Source of the DNA: Pseudoscleropodium purum
Lineage: Eukaryota > Streptophyta > Bryopsida > Hypnales > Brachytheciaceae
Assembly (NCBI GenBank): GCA_963969395.1
Contig: OZ017801.1
Span: 9,863,611 to 9,927,610, forward strand
Reading direction: 5' to 3'
DNA: 64,000 nt
The notes below the pieces were generated by a model. The model worked only from the letters and a program-made list of their open reading frames with translations. It did no database searches and was not told the DNA's origin. The position numbers and the translations under genes are program-made. The number at the start of each line of letters is the position of its first letter. Position 1 is the first letter of the stretch. Below, in pieces: positions 12,523 through 25,195 of the stretch.

Positions 12523-12552
12523 GGGATGGGGTAGGATGGGGTAGGGGGTGGG
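12523..12552 (+). other. G-quadruplex-type motif
   Basis: Five G-tracts of at least three (G3, G4, G4, G5, G3), separated by loops of two, six, two and one bases, match the canonical quadruplex pattern. It is isolated in AT-rich DNA with no gene nearby. Confidence 0.6.
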
Positions 12553-13410
12553 AATTAAAAAATAAATCAATGGCTCTCAATTTCTAAAAGAGGGGGGGAG
12601 GTTTTCATCCAAACCAGACCTGAACATCTTTTTTCGGCACATTGTCATCCATTCAATATATCTCCTATAGAAAGTTTCTTGAAAGCACTCATAGTCTACC
12701 TAGTGGATGCAGTGACTCTTTAGTGCACTTTAGATTGTCCAGAGACTTGAAGTTTTAAGAGCAAATTTTAAGCTAATGAAAGCTTCAAAACTATGAAGAC
12801 CAAAGACTATAACTTTACACTTGAAATTTTAAGTTGGGAAGGGAAAGAATGATGAGGACAATTTCTTTGTTCATTGTAGCAAAAAAAGTGTACATATTTA
12901 GAGTCCCCTAGAATTATACCAATGGTCAAGCCCATCAAGTGAAGTGGACTTGGTTACAATTCCACAACACTTTTTAGCTAAAAGTCTCACTACAAATTAT
13001 TAAAAATAATTCACATTAGAGGATGCTTTAGTTTAGAAAATAACCTAAACCTGTTGATACATAAGTGTTGCTTCCTTTCACTTTATTCTACCATAGTTGT
13101 ATAGCACATCCATTACACCTTTGATGAATAATTATTGTTTAAAAAAAATGCATTAACTTTTATGAAAGTTTTTACAAATCCCTTGTTTTCCTATACAAAA
13201 AAATATTTGAAGAATAATTTCCCAATAATTTCAACTCGTAATTCTAAAAATATTTTTTGATGAAATTTGTATTCAACCACAATACCTTCAAAATTCATGA
13301 CCTCCAAAGAATAGACTTTTAAATACAAGCTATGAACTTGAAAAGACTTTTACTATGAACCTTGAAAGACTTTTACTATGGCATTTGACCTCTATTCTAA
13401 TCTATATCCC

Positions 13411-15043
13411 TAAACCCCTAAATATGCTCTTTTGAAAACATAGCATTTGGAGGCAGCTTACTACAAACACAATTTTAATTATAATTTTTTGAAATTTTCA
13501 CACAACATGTGCCCAAGGAATAGTTTGAAGGCACAACAATTTTCATAACTTTTGACTACATGGTTCAAAAGTTATTGTATGATATGTCATTTTTAGTGAA
13601 GTGTAGGCAGCTCAAAAAAATTCTTAAAAATCACTTTTTTAAGAAATAAAAATTTAAAATTGATTCTCTAGATTACATAGACGCAGAAAGATTTGAATTA
13701 TTCCATTTTGATTAATGAGGTGAATGTTATGAAAAGTTTTAGTTTGTAGGTTGTTATGGAATTTCTACTCTAAAATAAACTTTGAAGTATTTTACTTATC
13801 TCAATTTTCAATATTTTTGAAATTAAAAAAAAAAATAGGTGTACATTGGTTATTACAACATTACAACAATTGGGATTGTTTTTTTTTAATTCTATAATTA
13901 AACTCTTAATAATTTAGTGTTTTGAATCATTCTCTACTTCTTTCTACTTAGGGCCACTTCACACCATGGCTATCCATGTTGGGAGGCCATTGGATTGAAT
14001 GGCCAAACTTTGTTAAGAGTCCAAAGAAATAGGCAATAACAGACAATAAAAAATAGGAATTGGAGCCTTAGGCTAGCCATAGTGTGAAGCTTCCAAAGGC
14101 CAAGCCCAAGTCTAAACCTGTACCATTTGTTTGACTTCTATCCTTCTCTCTCTACATTAATTCATCCAATTTCTGAAATTTTGTGTGAAGTCTCACCCAT
14201 TTGTCAATTTTTTAAACCCAAAGATTAAAAACATGAGAAAGGAGTCAAAGACGGCCTTGGAAAAACAATCACATCACATACTCTCATCATCAAACAAGGT
14301 TTTAAATCCCAATGGTGACAAACAAATAACAAATAACAAGAAGAGCACCTAGCTACGGAAAACAACCCTTCCAATCCAATCTATGTTTGAGATCTTGTTA
14401 GTTTTGGACATTTTATGAAAAAAAATTGATGAACCCTTGATTATAGTTTGGGTCTCCATTTTTGGCTAGACCAAACTATGGTAAAAATTCGTTGTCATAT
14501 AGGCATTTAACCGCCATGTTAACAATTTGGAGGGTGACAGACTTCGAGTTGTGCTTCCTAGTGTGAAGGTTCAAGAGGCCAAATTTTGGGGTTTGAGAAA
14601 TTTGATTGGTGGAAACCCACAACCTCTTGACCTTTAGATGTAGTGTGAAGTAGCCCTTACTATTTTTCTCTATATGTTGTTCAATTCCAAATGATTTGAA
14701 AATTTTCAAGCATTTAGCCAACTTGCCTTGAAGAATGAATCCAAAGAGTAACCATCAATTTGGATATTTTTTCATACAAATGTGACCTTATGAATAGCAT
14801 TTGCTTGGTTTTTCATAAGGCCAAAGAAATGAATTTCATTAATTTAAATGCTAATATCTTGCAATCTACAAGGTGGAAAATTTTGAAATTTGTTCTACAT
14901 CTTCTCAAACCAATGTACTACAAGATCCTATAGTTACATATATATCCAAAAATATTTAAAAAAATAAATTTGGTACTTATATTAGAAATGGTAGTTTTGG
15001 AGCGTTTCAAGTGAAAACATAGTCAAAAACCTTTAGGAATTAA
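13411..15043. mobile_element. TTAA-bounded element, family B, interrupted copy
   Basis: The outer parts, 13411-13947 and 14660-15043, align along their length with the uninterrupted copy at 60982-61913. Shared blocks include CACACAACATGTGC, CTTTTGACTACATGGTT, AACTTG-CTTGAAGAAT and GTGAAAACATAGTC. The right end reads CTTTAGGAATTAA; the left end is degraded to TAAACCCCTAAA. Without the nested Harbinger-like insertion and its 3-bp duplication the copy measures about 924 bp, against 932 bp for the other. No protein is encoded. The TTAA ends and C-rich terminus resemble piggyBac-type target choice, but that classification is inference. Confidence 0.65.
13951..14656. mobile_element. Harbinger/Tourist-like element nested in family B
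   Basis: Starts GGGCCACTTCACACCA and ends with the complement of GGGCTACTTCACACTA. It is flanked on both sides by TTA (13948-13950 and 14657-14659), the 3-bp target duplication typical of PIF/Harbinger elements. The paralogous element at 60982-61913 reads straight across the same site, near 61520, without the insert, so it acts as a related empty site. The interior has no long frame; a further GTGTGAAG-type end inside suggests that it is itself composite. Confidence 0.75.
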
Positions 15044-15894
15044 ATAAGGTTGTTTGTTTTATTTTGTTTGTTTAATATGTTGAGATCTAAAAAATCATAA
15101 ATCCCCTTGCCTTGTTCTTAGTACTATTGGAAAGCTCTCCATGAGGAAGGGGGCATAGACTTTATTTTGTGGCATTTCAATCTATGGTGTGAAAGTTATT
15201 GAATTTCAAATTTTTTATGATTTGAAAAATTGAATTAATTTATTTTTTATTTTGAAAAAATCATAAATTTTACATCGTATGTCCAAAAGTCATAAAACAA
15301 AGCCCTTGCACTCCTTTGTGAATAAAAGATATTGAATTTCAAAATTAAAGTAAAATAAAAAATCAGAAAATCATTTTAAATTCTTTTTTGGCTGTGGCAA
15401 CGGTACAGGGCACACCAGTCTACTCTAAAGAGAATTGAACCTTAGAAGCTCCCCCCAATTGCCATATCTACCAATTTGAGTCGGGTCGGATAATGTAAAA
15501 GAGTGAAATGTCTGGAATGCAGCATGGGGTAATAGTGACCTCGTGAAGTAAGAGTAATAGGTACTCTCTCCATGAGATGAACATTCTGAAAACAAAAATC
15601 TATGTTTTATCCAGATTTGGTAGATACTAGATCCGCTCGAAGTGTTGCTTTCGTATTCGTCGTCTCTCTGATGAGTTCTTCGTCTCCCCTAGAGCCCCTT
15701 GTTCACCTGTGCAAGCTTTGTCCTGTTTTCAATGAACTGCGAGCTGCGGCTCGTGTGGCCTCCGTCGGAGCGTTTCGGAAGCTCGCTCACATGAAATTGC
15801 GACAAGAGTTGCGACATCACTGGAAATAACAATGGAAGCAATCTCGAACGATTCCCGACACTCGGCAATCCACAAGCTGAACTAAGTTGTCCAT
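15044..15894. other. Intergenic stretch and SPT6 promoter region
   Basis: AT-rich up to about 15.4 kb, then more balanced towards the SPT6 start. The region 15.6-15.9 kb presumably includes the SPT6 promoter and leader. Short frames on both strands there have no motifs. No convincing TATA box was found. Confidence 0.5.
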
Positions 15895-15926
15895 TTAGGG
15901 TTTCGCGAGGGTTTCGCGAGGGTTTG
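15895..15926 (+). promoter_or_regulatory. Telo-box-like tandem repeat in SPT6 leader/promoter
   Basis: TTAGGGTTT, the complement of the plant telo-box AAACCCTAA, starts an array of an 11-bp unit AGGGTTTCGCG at 15897-15907 and 15908-15918, followed by AGGGTTTG. The array ends 18 bp before the SPT6 ATG. Telo-boxes are known near the transcription starts of plant genes for translation and cell proliferation. The two embedded TCGCGA palindromes are distinctive. Function here is inferred. Confidence 0.5.
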
Positions 15927-15944
15927 TAAGGAAATCGATCCGAG

Positions 15945-18900
15945 ATGGCGGACTCCGGTGACGACGATGAGGAGGAGTACGAGGAGGAGGGCCAGGATGA
16001 ATACGAGAAAGACGGTTTCATAGTTGATGAGGAAGAGGACGAGGATCCTGAAGAAGAACCGCAGGAGAGTAGCGACGAAGAGGTGAAGGCGAAGAAAAAG
16101 AAGCGCAAGAAGAGGTATGGGATTGTCGTAGGGCTTGGACGGAAATCATTGGAAGAGATGTAGCGGACGGCTATTTGTTCTTCGTCCACTGAGGCTGTCT
16201 TGTTTGTGTTATCATCTTATCGATCGTATTCACCGCATTTGTGTTTTCGTCGTCCCTGACTCGGTAACCTGCAGAGGGGAGGAGACCTATGAGCTTGACG
16301 AGGATGATTACGACCTGCTGCAAGAAGCGAACGTCACGGGATTTCATCGACCGCCTAAAGCAGTACGTTCTGTCTCGTACAACAAAAAATAGCATTGGTC
16401 TGCAAGAGCGGTTTAGTTTTTTGAATTTTTTTTAGATTTTAAAGATTGACTAGTCTTCATGACTATCAAAAGCTGCGTGGAGTAATTCGTCGAGTATTTG
16501 AAAATTTTCGCTTGAATTTCACGATTCAGTAGTACTCTTGTTTCTCATGGACCTATGTGTCCTGTTCCTTATACAGGATGGGAAAACAAAATTTAAGCGA
16601 CTGAAGAAAGGTGGAATTGGTGGAGAGAAAGGATCTGGTGGTATTGGTCTCTCAGATGAGGACGAGGAGGACGATGGAGGTGGTAGGAGAGGTCGCACAG
16701 CCGAAGAGGAGCTCAAGAGGTCTTTGTTCGGAGAAGACGATGGTATGTTCAGCAGTGGAAATGTTTTTGGTGAAATGTTGGTTCCAACTTCAAGTTGTCT
16801 TTCACAGGTTTTTATTCAGTCTGATTCAAGGTGCATGTCTTTGGCGTTGAATAAGGAAATTTCTGTTTATTTTGTGACAGGGGCTGCGGCTGAGGACGTG
16901 GTGGAAGAGGAAGAATTGGATGAAGAAGAGGAATTGGGAGAAGAAGACGAGATGGCTGATTTCATTGTCGACGAAGAAGAAGTTGATGAGCATGGAGAGC
17001 CTTCTAAGTATTACCCGTTAATCCTCACTTTCAGTTTCAATTTTCATGTATGGTTTGTTCCTTGTATTGCATGCCTAGTCTTGTTGATCACGTTAGAGAA
17101 CTCTGTTCATGTGTGCGGTCAGCTTGTACTTTCAACTTGAGCTTTTGTACTTATCTTCTGTGTTTTTAGACACAGGAAGAAGAAAGTTAAGAGGAAAGAA
17201 TTTAGACAAGCTCCTGGAATAAATTCTCTAGCATTACAAGAAGCTCAAGAGATTTTCGGAGATGTGAGTTCTTTGCTGGAGGAGAGAAGAAGACGTGAGA
17301 GGGATACACTAGCTGGTCTCGATGACGAGGAAAGAGCTGATGATGATGAGGATGACGATGATTACGGCCGTGGCCGAAAACCGCCACCTCAGAAGCTGTT
17401 GGAGAAGCAGTTTGAACCTAGTTTGCTAGAAGAGAAGTTCTTAACAGAAAGAGATGACCGTTTACGAGAAACAGACGTTCCTGAAAGACTTCAAGTACGT
17501 GTCTTTTCTTGCAGTTGTTTTTCTGCTTCATTGCTTTTGAAATCTTGCTTTACTGGCAAGTGCATTCATTCACTGGTTGCGCTGATGTATTATTCAAGAG
17601 AATTTTTTGTGTGCCTCGGAGATTTCCCTTGGCCTAGCGTTGATTTACTCTCCCGCATTTCTTCGCATATAAACCATCTGGAAATATGTTTGGTTCGTCA
17701 GCCTTTAGGCTCACCTTTTCAATCTTGGACTGCAGATATTGGAAGAAACTGCTGGTACCTTAACTTCCTCAGACATGGCAATTAGACAAGAGGCTGAATG
17801 GATTTTTGACAGAGTCTTTGGTCACCTTGCAGTACCTGCCCGTCCTGAATTTGAGAACTTTGTCAACGAAAAAGATTCCATCTCTAGACAAATTGCAAAC
17901 GTCTTGCGTTTTGTACATGATGATAAATTCGAGGTATGCTTTACTGAATGCGGACATTTATTTATGTGAATAGGACTTTTAAACTATCACGTTTCTAAAA
18001 ACTGTTCTTAGTGTCCACAGTATTAGCAGTTGGAATAGAGAAACGGGAGGGCAGCAAGTGATTTCGATGGTATCGGGGTTCTTGACCTCTTTATGTTTTT
18101 ACTACAGATTCCATTTATTGCAATGTATCGGCGGGAAGACTGCTTTGATCTTCTGAAAGAGCCGTCGGATGATCATGAAGACAAAGAAAGGCCTGTGATT
18201 CAACAATACGGGGTTCGCTCTCTTAATCTTTGATCAGTAACTGATATTTGCATGTCCTGTTTTGTATAGATTTGTAATTTCCCTGATGGCGTTTGTTTGA
18301 TTTCATCATAGGGCTCAGTGTGTTGGGACTGTATACGGTAATCACTAGCCACTTGGAGGAGGGAATTGGCAAGATTTATGCTTTGTTTTGTGTTGCCAGT
18401 TCAAATTGCTTACTTGTTGATTTAATTGCGGGAGACTGTTGGTTACGATTGTCGGGATTCGGGGCGTGCCTGAACTTCCTTCTTCATGTTCTCTTCCGTC
18501 TTTCTCGGCCTGATATATGGGTTTCTTGCAGGAACTTTGGGCAATTCAACAGTGGGACAAGAAGTGGCTGCTGCTGCAGCGTCGGAAGACAGCGCTTCAG
18601 GCTGCTTATGACAAGCGTATTCCTGCAGATGTTAGAGACGACCCTGAGAAAGAAGAGCTTGTTGATAAGATGTTCCGTGCACTTGCAGATGCCCAGTCTG
18701 ATCAAACTGTAGATGATTGTGATGCCAAATTCAATCTCCACTTCCCTCCTGATGAGATTGAAGTCGTGGATGGGGGATTCAAGCGCCCCAAGAGACGGTC
18801 ACTTTACAGTATCTGTCGTAAAGCAGATCTGGGTGCGCTTGCGAAGGAATTTGGATTGGCGCCAGACCTCTTTGGAGAAAATCTGCTGGCCACGTACAAG

Positions 18901-21900
18901 GTATGTACGAAAACCTCTTTTATCTGGAAAATTTGTACGGTTTGTACGAAGTGCTGCCTTGTCTCTGAAATCTTTATGTAGTTTCTACTTCAGGGACCTT
19001 CATTAATCGCAAACCTTACGGAGCGAATTTCAAGCATGGGTTCAATGATTTCTTACAATACAGGGGTCTTTTAAGGGGTTGATCTCATTAGCTTTGATTT
19101 TTAAATGACTATAGTCCTCAGACATATAAGTGGCCCAAAGAGAGAGATGCATGTCTTTAATGGCAAGTTTAATAATTTGCTCCAGCAGCAAGCATTTTTC
19201 TAAAGGTTTTGTTCTTGCTATGCAGAGGCATGATGTTGAGGATAAACCTGTTTCGCCAGATGAGCTTGCGGCCAGGTTCTGTGCATCGAATAGATCGGCA
19301 AATGAGTTTAGGGACCCTGGATCTGTACTACGAGGTGCTAGGCACATGGTAAGTGTCCCTTTGGGTTTCGGTATTTATGTTCATACCGTTAATGTAAGCT
19401 TCCAGGGCATCGGATATAGGTGTCGAGCTGTTTGGGTACAGGACCGTAAGTTTATCTTTTGGAGAAGGGTGTCTTTTTTGAAATGTTCACTATGCCGATT
19501 AAATAGAACGAGCAACTCCTGCAACAATTTCAATGGTAAATTATACCGAATGCAACAGTCAGGCGGGGAATTCCTAACTTGCTTATGTGTACTACCCAGG
19601 TTTCTGTGGAAATCAGTACAGAGCCTGCAGTGCGTGAGCATGTTCGGGGTCTTTATTTAGAGAGGGCAGTGGTCAGCACACGACCGACGTCAGATGGGAT
19701 TGATGCGATTGATACATTCCATGATTATGCGGGTGTGAAGTGGCTATTAAATAAGCCAATCATTGCTTTCAATGATGCCCAGTGGCTTCTAATTGAGAAA
19801 GCTGCTGAAGAGAAACTTCTGGAGGTCACAGTTAGCTTGCCAAAAGAACAAATTGCGTCCCTGATGCAAGATTGTGAGGCATTGTATTTGAGCGACGGTG
19901 TTAGCCTCACAGCGCAACAGTGGAATGAACAAAGAAAGCAGATTTTACGGGATGCCATAGTAGCGCTTTTGCTCCCAGCTATGGAAAAAGAGGCTCGGAT
20001 GTTGCTGACCACAAGGGCGAAGCAGTGGCTTTCATCGCAGTGTGGTTTGCAGCTATGGAATCGTGTTTCCGTTGCTCCATTTGTTCCTGAGAAGGCCAAT
20101 GATCAGGATGAAAGGTGTGATGAAGGTTTCTGCACTTTTCTCCTATTTTGTCCCCTTGCGCCATCTACTTTTCTGGCAGTGTAGTTTGATGCACACTGGT
20201 GAATCCCCATCCTATCCTTATTAGCCAAGTAGTTGATTTTTCAGTATAAACCGGCCATGGTGAGGTATTGTTTTCCAAAGATCAGTACCGTCCGCTTCTC
20301 ATAAGACTCTTTATTATCTGGTTTCCTGCCTGAATCTGAAATGTTGTTACTTACGATTATGAGATTATGTTCATTATAATAGCTCTTCGTCATCATTCTA
20401 GGAAGTGCTTGATGAATTTGTTGGAGACTTGATAACAGGATGGATGATGGCCCTTCACTACGGGTGCTAGCGTGTTGTTGGGGCCCAGGCAACCCAGCAA
20501 CTACTTTTGTGATGCTAGATACAGCTGGAGAAGTAATGAGCGTTTTGCACACTGGATACTTGAACATGAGGGCTACAAGTCCCGAACAGAAAAAGAGGAA
20601 AGAAAATGACCAAAATCGCCTACTTCAATTTATGAGAGAATACCAACCTCATGTTTGTGTCCTGGGAGCTGCAAATCTGCATTGTCGGCATTTAAGCAAC
20701 ACCATTTTTGAAGTAAGGATGCTCTATGTTCATTTTCAACTCTTCATTTGGAGGATGCTTTCAGGATTTCTGTTGCTTCAAATATACCCATGTGTGGTAA
20801 ATGGTCATTCCTAATTCTTTCTAGGTGTGATAGAGGCATCTATGAGCATGCACTATAGTGTTTAACAAGAACGTATGCCTACCGAGCATCTGGAGGTTCC
20901 AGCTCTGAACCTCCATCGTCCAGTCCTAAGATTTGGAGCTGGCAGGGCCCTTTTCGAATAATCCCCTTTTCTGGCTTCAACTATTCTACTTGTGATAAAT
21001 CACCTTTCCGCATTGGGCAACTAGCAACAGTTGAATAGCTCGAGTGGGTCGTAGGCTACAGTGGATCCTAATGCAAATTGACCCGAATTAAGAAGCACCC
21101 GTCAGGGTGGCTGTTGGTGGGGAAGACGACGATTGATACATGATTTACTTTTGGCTGATTTTTTTCGGACTACATGTATCCAGGTGATTTTTAAGGTAGT
21201 CGAGGAGCATCCTCGTGACTTAGCAGAAGGACTAGATATGATTAAAGTGCTTTATGGAGATGAGACCATTCCTTCATTGTACGAGAATTCAAGAGTTTCT
21301 CAGGAGCAGCTTCCCGGGCATCCAGGTTCTTATTTTCTCTTTTGATAATTAAAAATAATAATCGTACACATGCGAAACTCGAGCCATGCAACTCGCGGCA
21401 GTTAATAACCTGAATGAATTTACTGGTTTTGCACCTTGGTTTATCTCCTTTTTGCTTTGCCTGAACTCAACACCATGAGTGGTTTGACTTATTTGTTTTT
21501 GATGCTCTGTTTTTGATGGTGTGAGGGGCCCACTTGAACTAGACTTGCCGAGTGATGTCTGTTTACTAGATTCGTTATAACTTCTTTTTGTTTCCATCAC
21601 TATCTATGTTATAAGTTTGGCAGATTCTTTTATATTTTTGTCAAGTGGCAGTTTTGTTTTTTGGGTTTGGGTCTGATGTACAATTTTTCTCAACCGCACT
21701 GGGCACAGTAGTCTCAATTCATTACATGTGTGTGTGGTTTGCAGGTATTGTGAGACGAGCAGTTGCCTTGGGTAGGTTCCTGCAAAATCCTGTGACTATG
21801 GTTGCTTCTTTATGTGGTCCAACGAAGGAAATTCTCTCGTTCAGGTTGCACCCAATGCAGAACTGCTTGACAAATGAGGAATTATATGAAGCCATAGAGC

Positions 21901-24900
21901 GTGTCATGGTTACTGTGATTAATCAGGTGGGCACCGTCTCTTTCTCTTGCAATGTGGTTTATCCCTTTTGGTAGGAATTACTTAATGTGCAAAATTTTGT
22001 AGTAGGCTTGAGACATCAATTGTATCATCACTCTGCTTGCGAGGTCCATGAGACACCTTTTTCGGATTGGATGAGTAGAAGAGTTCATCATTAAACCCGT
22101 CGGTTGCACTGGTCCTCCACAATCATTGCAACCATGTTCATCCCCTTTACTCAGGATTTGTTTCATGCCCTGGTATGTTCAGGTGGGCATCGATATTAAC
22201 TTGGCAGCTTCACATGATTGGATTTTCGGCCCTCTTCAATTTGTTGCCGGACTTGGCCCTCGAAAAGCCGGGGCTATCCAGAGAGCTATCCAAAGTGCCG
22301 GGCGTGTGGGGACTCGAAAAGATCTTTATGCTAGCATACGGGTTATGGACAAGAAGGTTTTCATTAACTCTGCTGGTTTCATTCGAGTTCGAGGCAGTGG
22401 ACAAGCAGCTTCAGGGATGCAGCATTTGGATCCACTTGATGATACTCGTATTCATCCCGAGTCTTATCAGGTATGTTTATAGTTAATCCAAATGACGATT
22501 ATCGTATCAAAGACGCTTCTTATATGATCATCACCCGTTTGTGGCTGTGACGTCTAGTCCTGTTACCTGGACCGTAAAATACTGGGCTACGATGTTGGTA
22601 ACCGACAGACCTGGGTGCTTATTTAGTTCTGAAATTATTATGGCCCCCTCATTGTTATATTCTTGCTTTTGATAGCTATTATTTATATGAGCAAATACTT
22701 ATATAATATGTTGGTTGAACTGGATCAGACTGCAAAGAACATGGCTGAGGCTGCTTTCAAAGAAGAGGCTCAACAAAACGATGATGAAGTTGATGAGGAT
22801 ATGCTAGAGATGGCTGTGGAGCATGTTATGACAAATCCCTCGGTCCTAGACACCATGGATGTGGAGGAATATGCTCGTAGTGCACTCGGACGTGCACAGA
22901 GCAAGAAGGTTCCTACACTCAGTCTGATTAAGTCGGAGCTTCAACACGGCTTCCGAGACTGGCGCAAACCTTATGCAGAGCCATCTGCAGAGGACCAGTT
23001 CTACATGCTGTGCGGTGAAACCGAAGAAACATTGTCTTGTGGTCGCATTGTGCATGCGACCGTGAGGAATGTTCAACAGAACCGTGTTATCTGTGTTTTG
23101 GAATCTGGGTTACTCGGTTTCATAGACAAGAAGGACCTTTCTGATGATCGTGATGTGGATCCCAGTGAGAAAGTTGAAGAAGGCTCCATCGTGACCTGTC
23201 GAGTGAAAGAAGTGAAGTTGGCCAAATTCTTAGTGGATTTGACCTGCAGGTAAGCCGCTCTGTCTCCACCTGGTATCAATGTCGATGCTACGTTTCTTCA
23301 GTTCTATGGATACGTTTGTTGAGAAAAATTGCTCATCGAGGTGTTGAGTTTCTGAGAACTTATTCTATCTTTTTGTAATTTGCATGTTTATCGTGTTCAT
23401 AACGCTTTCAGCTGTAGCTTTGGGCCTTCTTCGGGTTCATGTCTCGTTGTCAGTAAAATGCTACCGGTCCCTACTAGCCTGTTCGTTGGAGTTGGCTTCT
23501 AACTTTTTTCATTTTTGGCTTGCTGCAGAGGGAGTGAGCTTAGAGGGAACCATTGGCGGCCTAGGGTGCCACCCGACCCGTACTTTTCACCCGACAACTC
23601 TTTCTTGCAGAACGAGCAAGATAAGGTTCGCAAAAAGAAGGAAGAGGAGAAAAAGAAGGCCTTCAAGCCTCGCATGATTGTTCACCCTTATTTTCAGAAT
23701 GTGTCAGTCGATGATGCTATAAAGGTATGTTGCTACCACAATCCAGCATTTGTAATTGATCTATAACTGACGGGCCTTTGAATGTGTGAGCGAACTTCAT
23801 CCGGAATGACTGTTGGCAATTTTGACCCTAGTTTTTTGGTTTTGTGATTAATTCCTACCTAGACAGAAATGGATTCATGCGTTCTGTTCCACTAACCTAA
23901 TGAAGTGAAGACATCAAATTTGGAAGCTCATTGAGTGTGAGAACTTTTTGCAGGCACTTGCTGAGAAGGATGTGGGGGATTTTATCATTCGTCCCAGTAG
24001 CAGGGGTCCAACCCATCTCTCTATGACATTGAAAATCCACGATGATGTTTTCACACACATAGATATTGCTGAGGGGGGCAAGGAGAGTCGCGACCTCACA
24101 AGCTTTCTAAGCCTTGGCAAGACACTTACAATCGGAGAAGAATCGTATGAGGATCTTGACGAGGTTTGCGGCTTCTCTTCTTTCCTTCGATGATCTTTTC
24201 AGTTTCTGCTCGTCTGAATCGTGAACCTGAAATGAAGTTGGATCCAGTCGTCGTGATCTTTCTGACGGTTTTTGAATCTGCTGTGTGTCATATAGGTTAT
24301 TGCTAGATATGTTGAACCTCTAGTTGGCTATCTGCGTGAGATGCTGCGGTATCGAAAGTATAAGCAAGGGACCAAGATGGAAATCGATGATTTACTACGT
24401 GTTGAAAGAGTGGCAAATCCCAAGCGCATTCCCTATTATTTCTCTGTTGCTCATGAACATCCTGGGGCGTTCATGCTCTCCTACATCCGGGCTGTGAATC
24501 CTCATCACGAGTACCTATCACTATCTTCAAAGGGCTTTCGTTATCGGAAGCACAACTTTGACAATATCGATAAGCTTGTGGCTTACTTCCAGAAACATTT
24601 CAACGATCCAATACCTGAGGCTCCGAGGAGAGCAGTGGCTGCTATGGTTCCTCCTCGAAGCCCAAGCAGCTACAGTGCAGGCAGTTATGGTTACAGCGCA
24701 GGCTCTCGGAGGCCTTCCGAGTCCGGTGCCTCCGGCTATGATTCTCGAAACAGCTGGGGGGGAGTCGGTGCGAATTCCAGGGGCAGTGGACCTGGAGGCT
24801 GGAGACAGGACAACTCCTGGAACAGTGGTCGTGGAAGTGGAAGTTCGGGTTGGGACAAAGCTGGTGAGCCACGTCCACCAAGTCAGCAGGTTGGGGGCAG

Positions 24901-25195
24901 CAGTAGCTGGGGTTCCGAGCCTTCCTCTGGGAACGGCTGGGATGCTAAGAGTGGAGGCTCTTCCAGGAGTAGGTGGGATAATCCTCCTCAACCGGGCGTC
25001 TCCTCTCAAGGAGCTTCTCAGGGCACTTCTCAAGCAACTTCTCAAGGAGTTTCTCAGGGAGGTGCCTGGGAAAGTGTGACCAACTCAGACTCAGCTGCAG
25101 TAGACCCATGGGCCGATGTGCCTTCTGACGGGCCCACAACGTCTTCCACATCTGGATGGGATTCGTTACCAGCCACTGGACCACGAGTTTTTTGA
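15945..25195 (+). CDS. SPT6L: Transcription elongation factor SPT6, complete, 18 exons
   Basis: Nuclear histone chaperone that travels with RNA polymerase II and restores nucleosomes. Proposed exons: 15945-16114, 16275-16362, 16577-16742, 16881-17007, 17170-17494, 17736-17933, 18108-18212, 18532-18900, 19226-19348, 19600-20114, 20439-20712, 21184-21325, 21745-21926, 22183-22470, 22729-23249, 23529-23724, 23954-24163, 24296-25195. All junctions are GT-AG and the frame holds throughout, giving 1632 aa, close to Arabidopsis SPT6L. Domains in order: acidic N-terminus (1-340, with YELDEDDYDLL and GRTAEEELKRSLFG); Spt6 core; YqgF/RNase H-like domain (about 730-870, LACCWGPGNPATTFVMLD); helix-hairpin-helix (GLGPRKAG at 951-958); S1 domain (about 1129-1198, GRIVHATV); tandem SH2 (about 1246-1450, FIIRPSS with Arg1276); GW/WG-rich tail (about 1458-1632). 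The exon 7 donor, GTTCGC, is weak and is the least certain junction. Confidence 0.95.

Larger units (their letters stand above)
5041..13410. other. AT-rich intergenic DNA without recognised genes
   Basis: More than 8 kb of very AT-rich sequence in which all open frames are short and lack family motifs. Apart from the small repeats and one candidate MITE listed separately, and a weakly GC-richer patch near 8.8-9.3 kb with one unexplained frame, nothing functional is visible. Confidence 0.6.

Noticed and set aside
24527..25079. Long alternative frames on both strands within the last SPT6 exon
   Set aside because: The SPT6 frame there is fixed by the SH2 domain, the splice phases and the in-frame stop; the others are composition effects of the GW-rich region.
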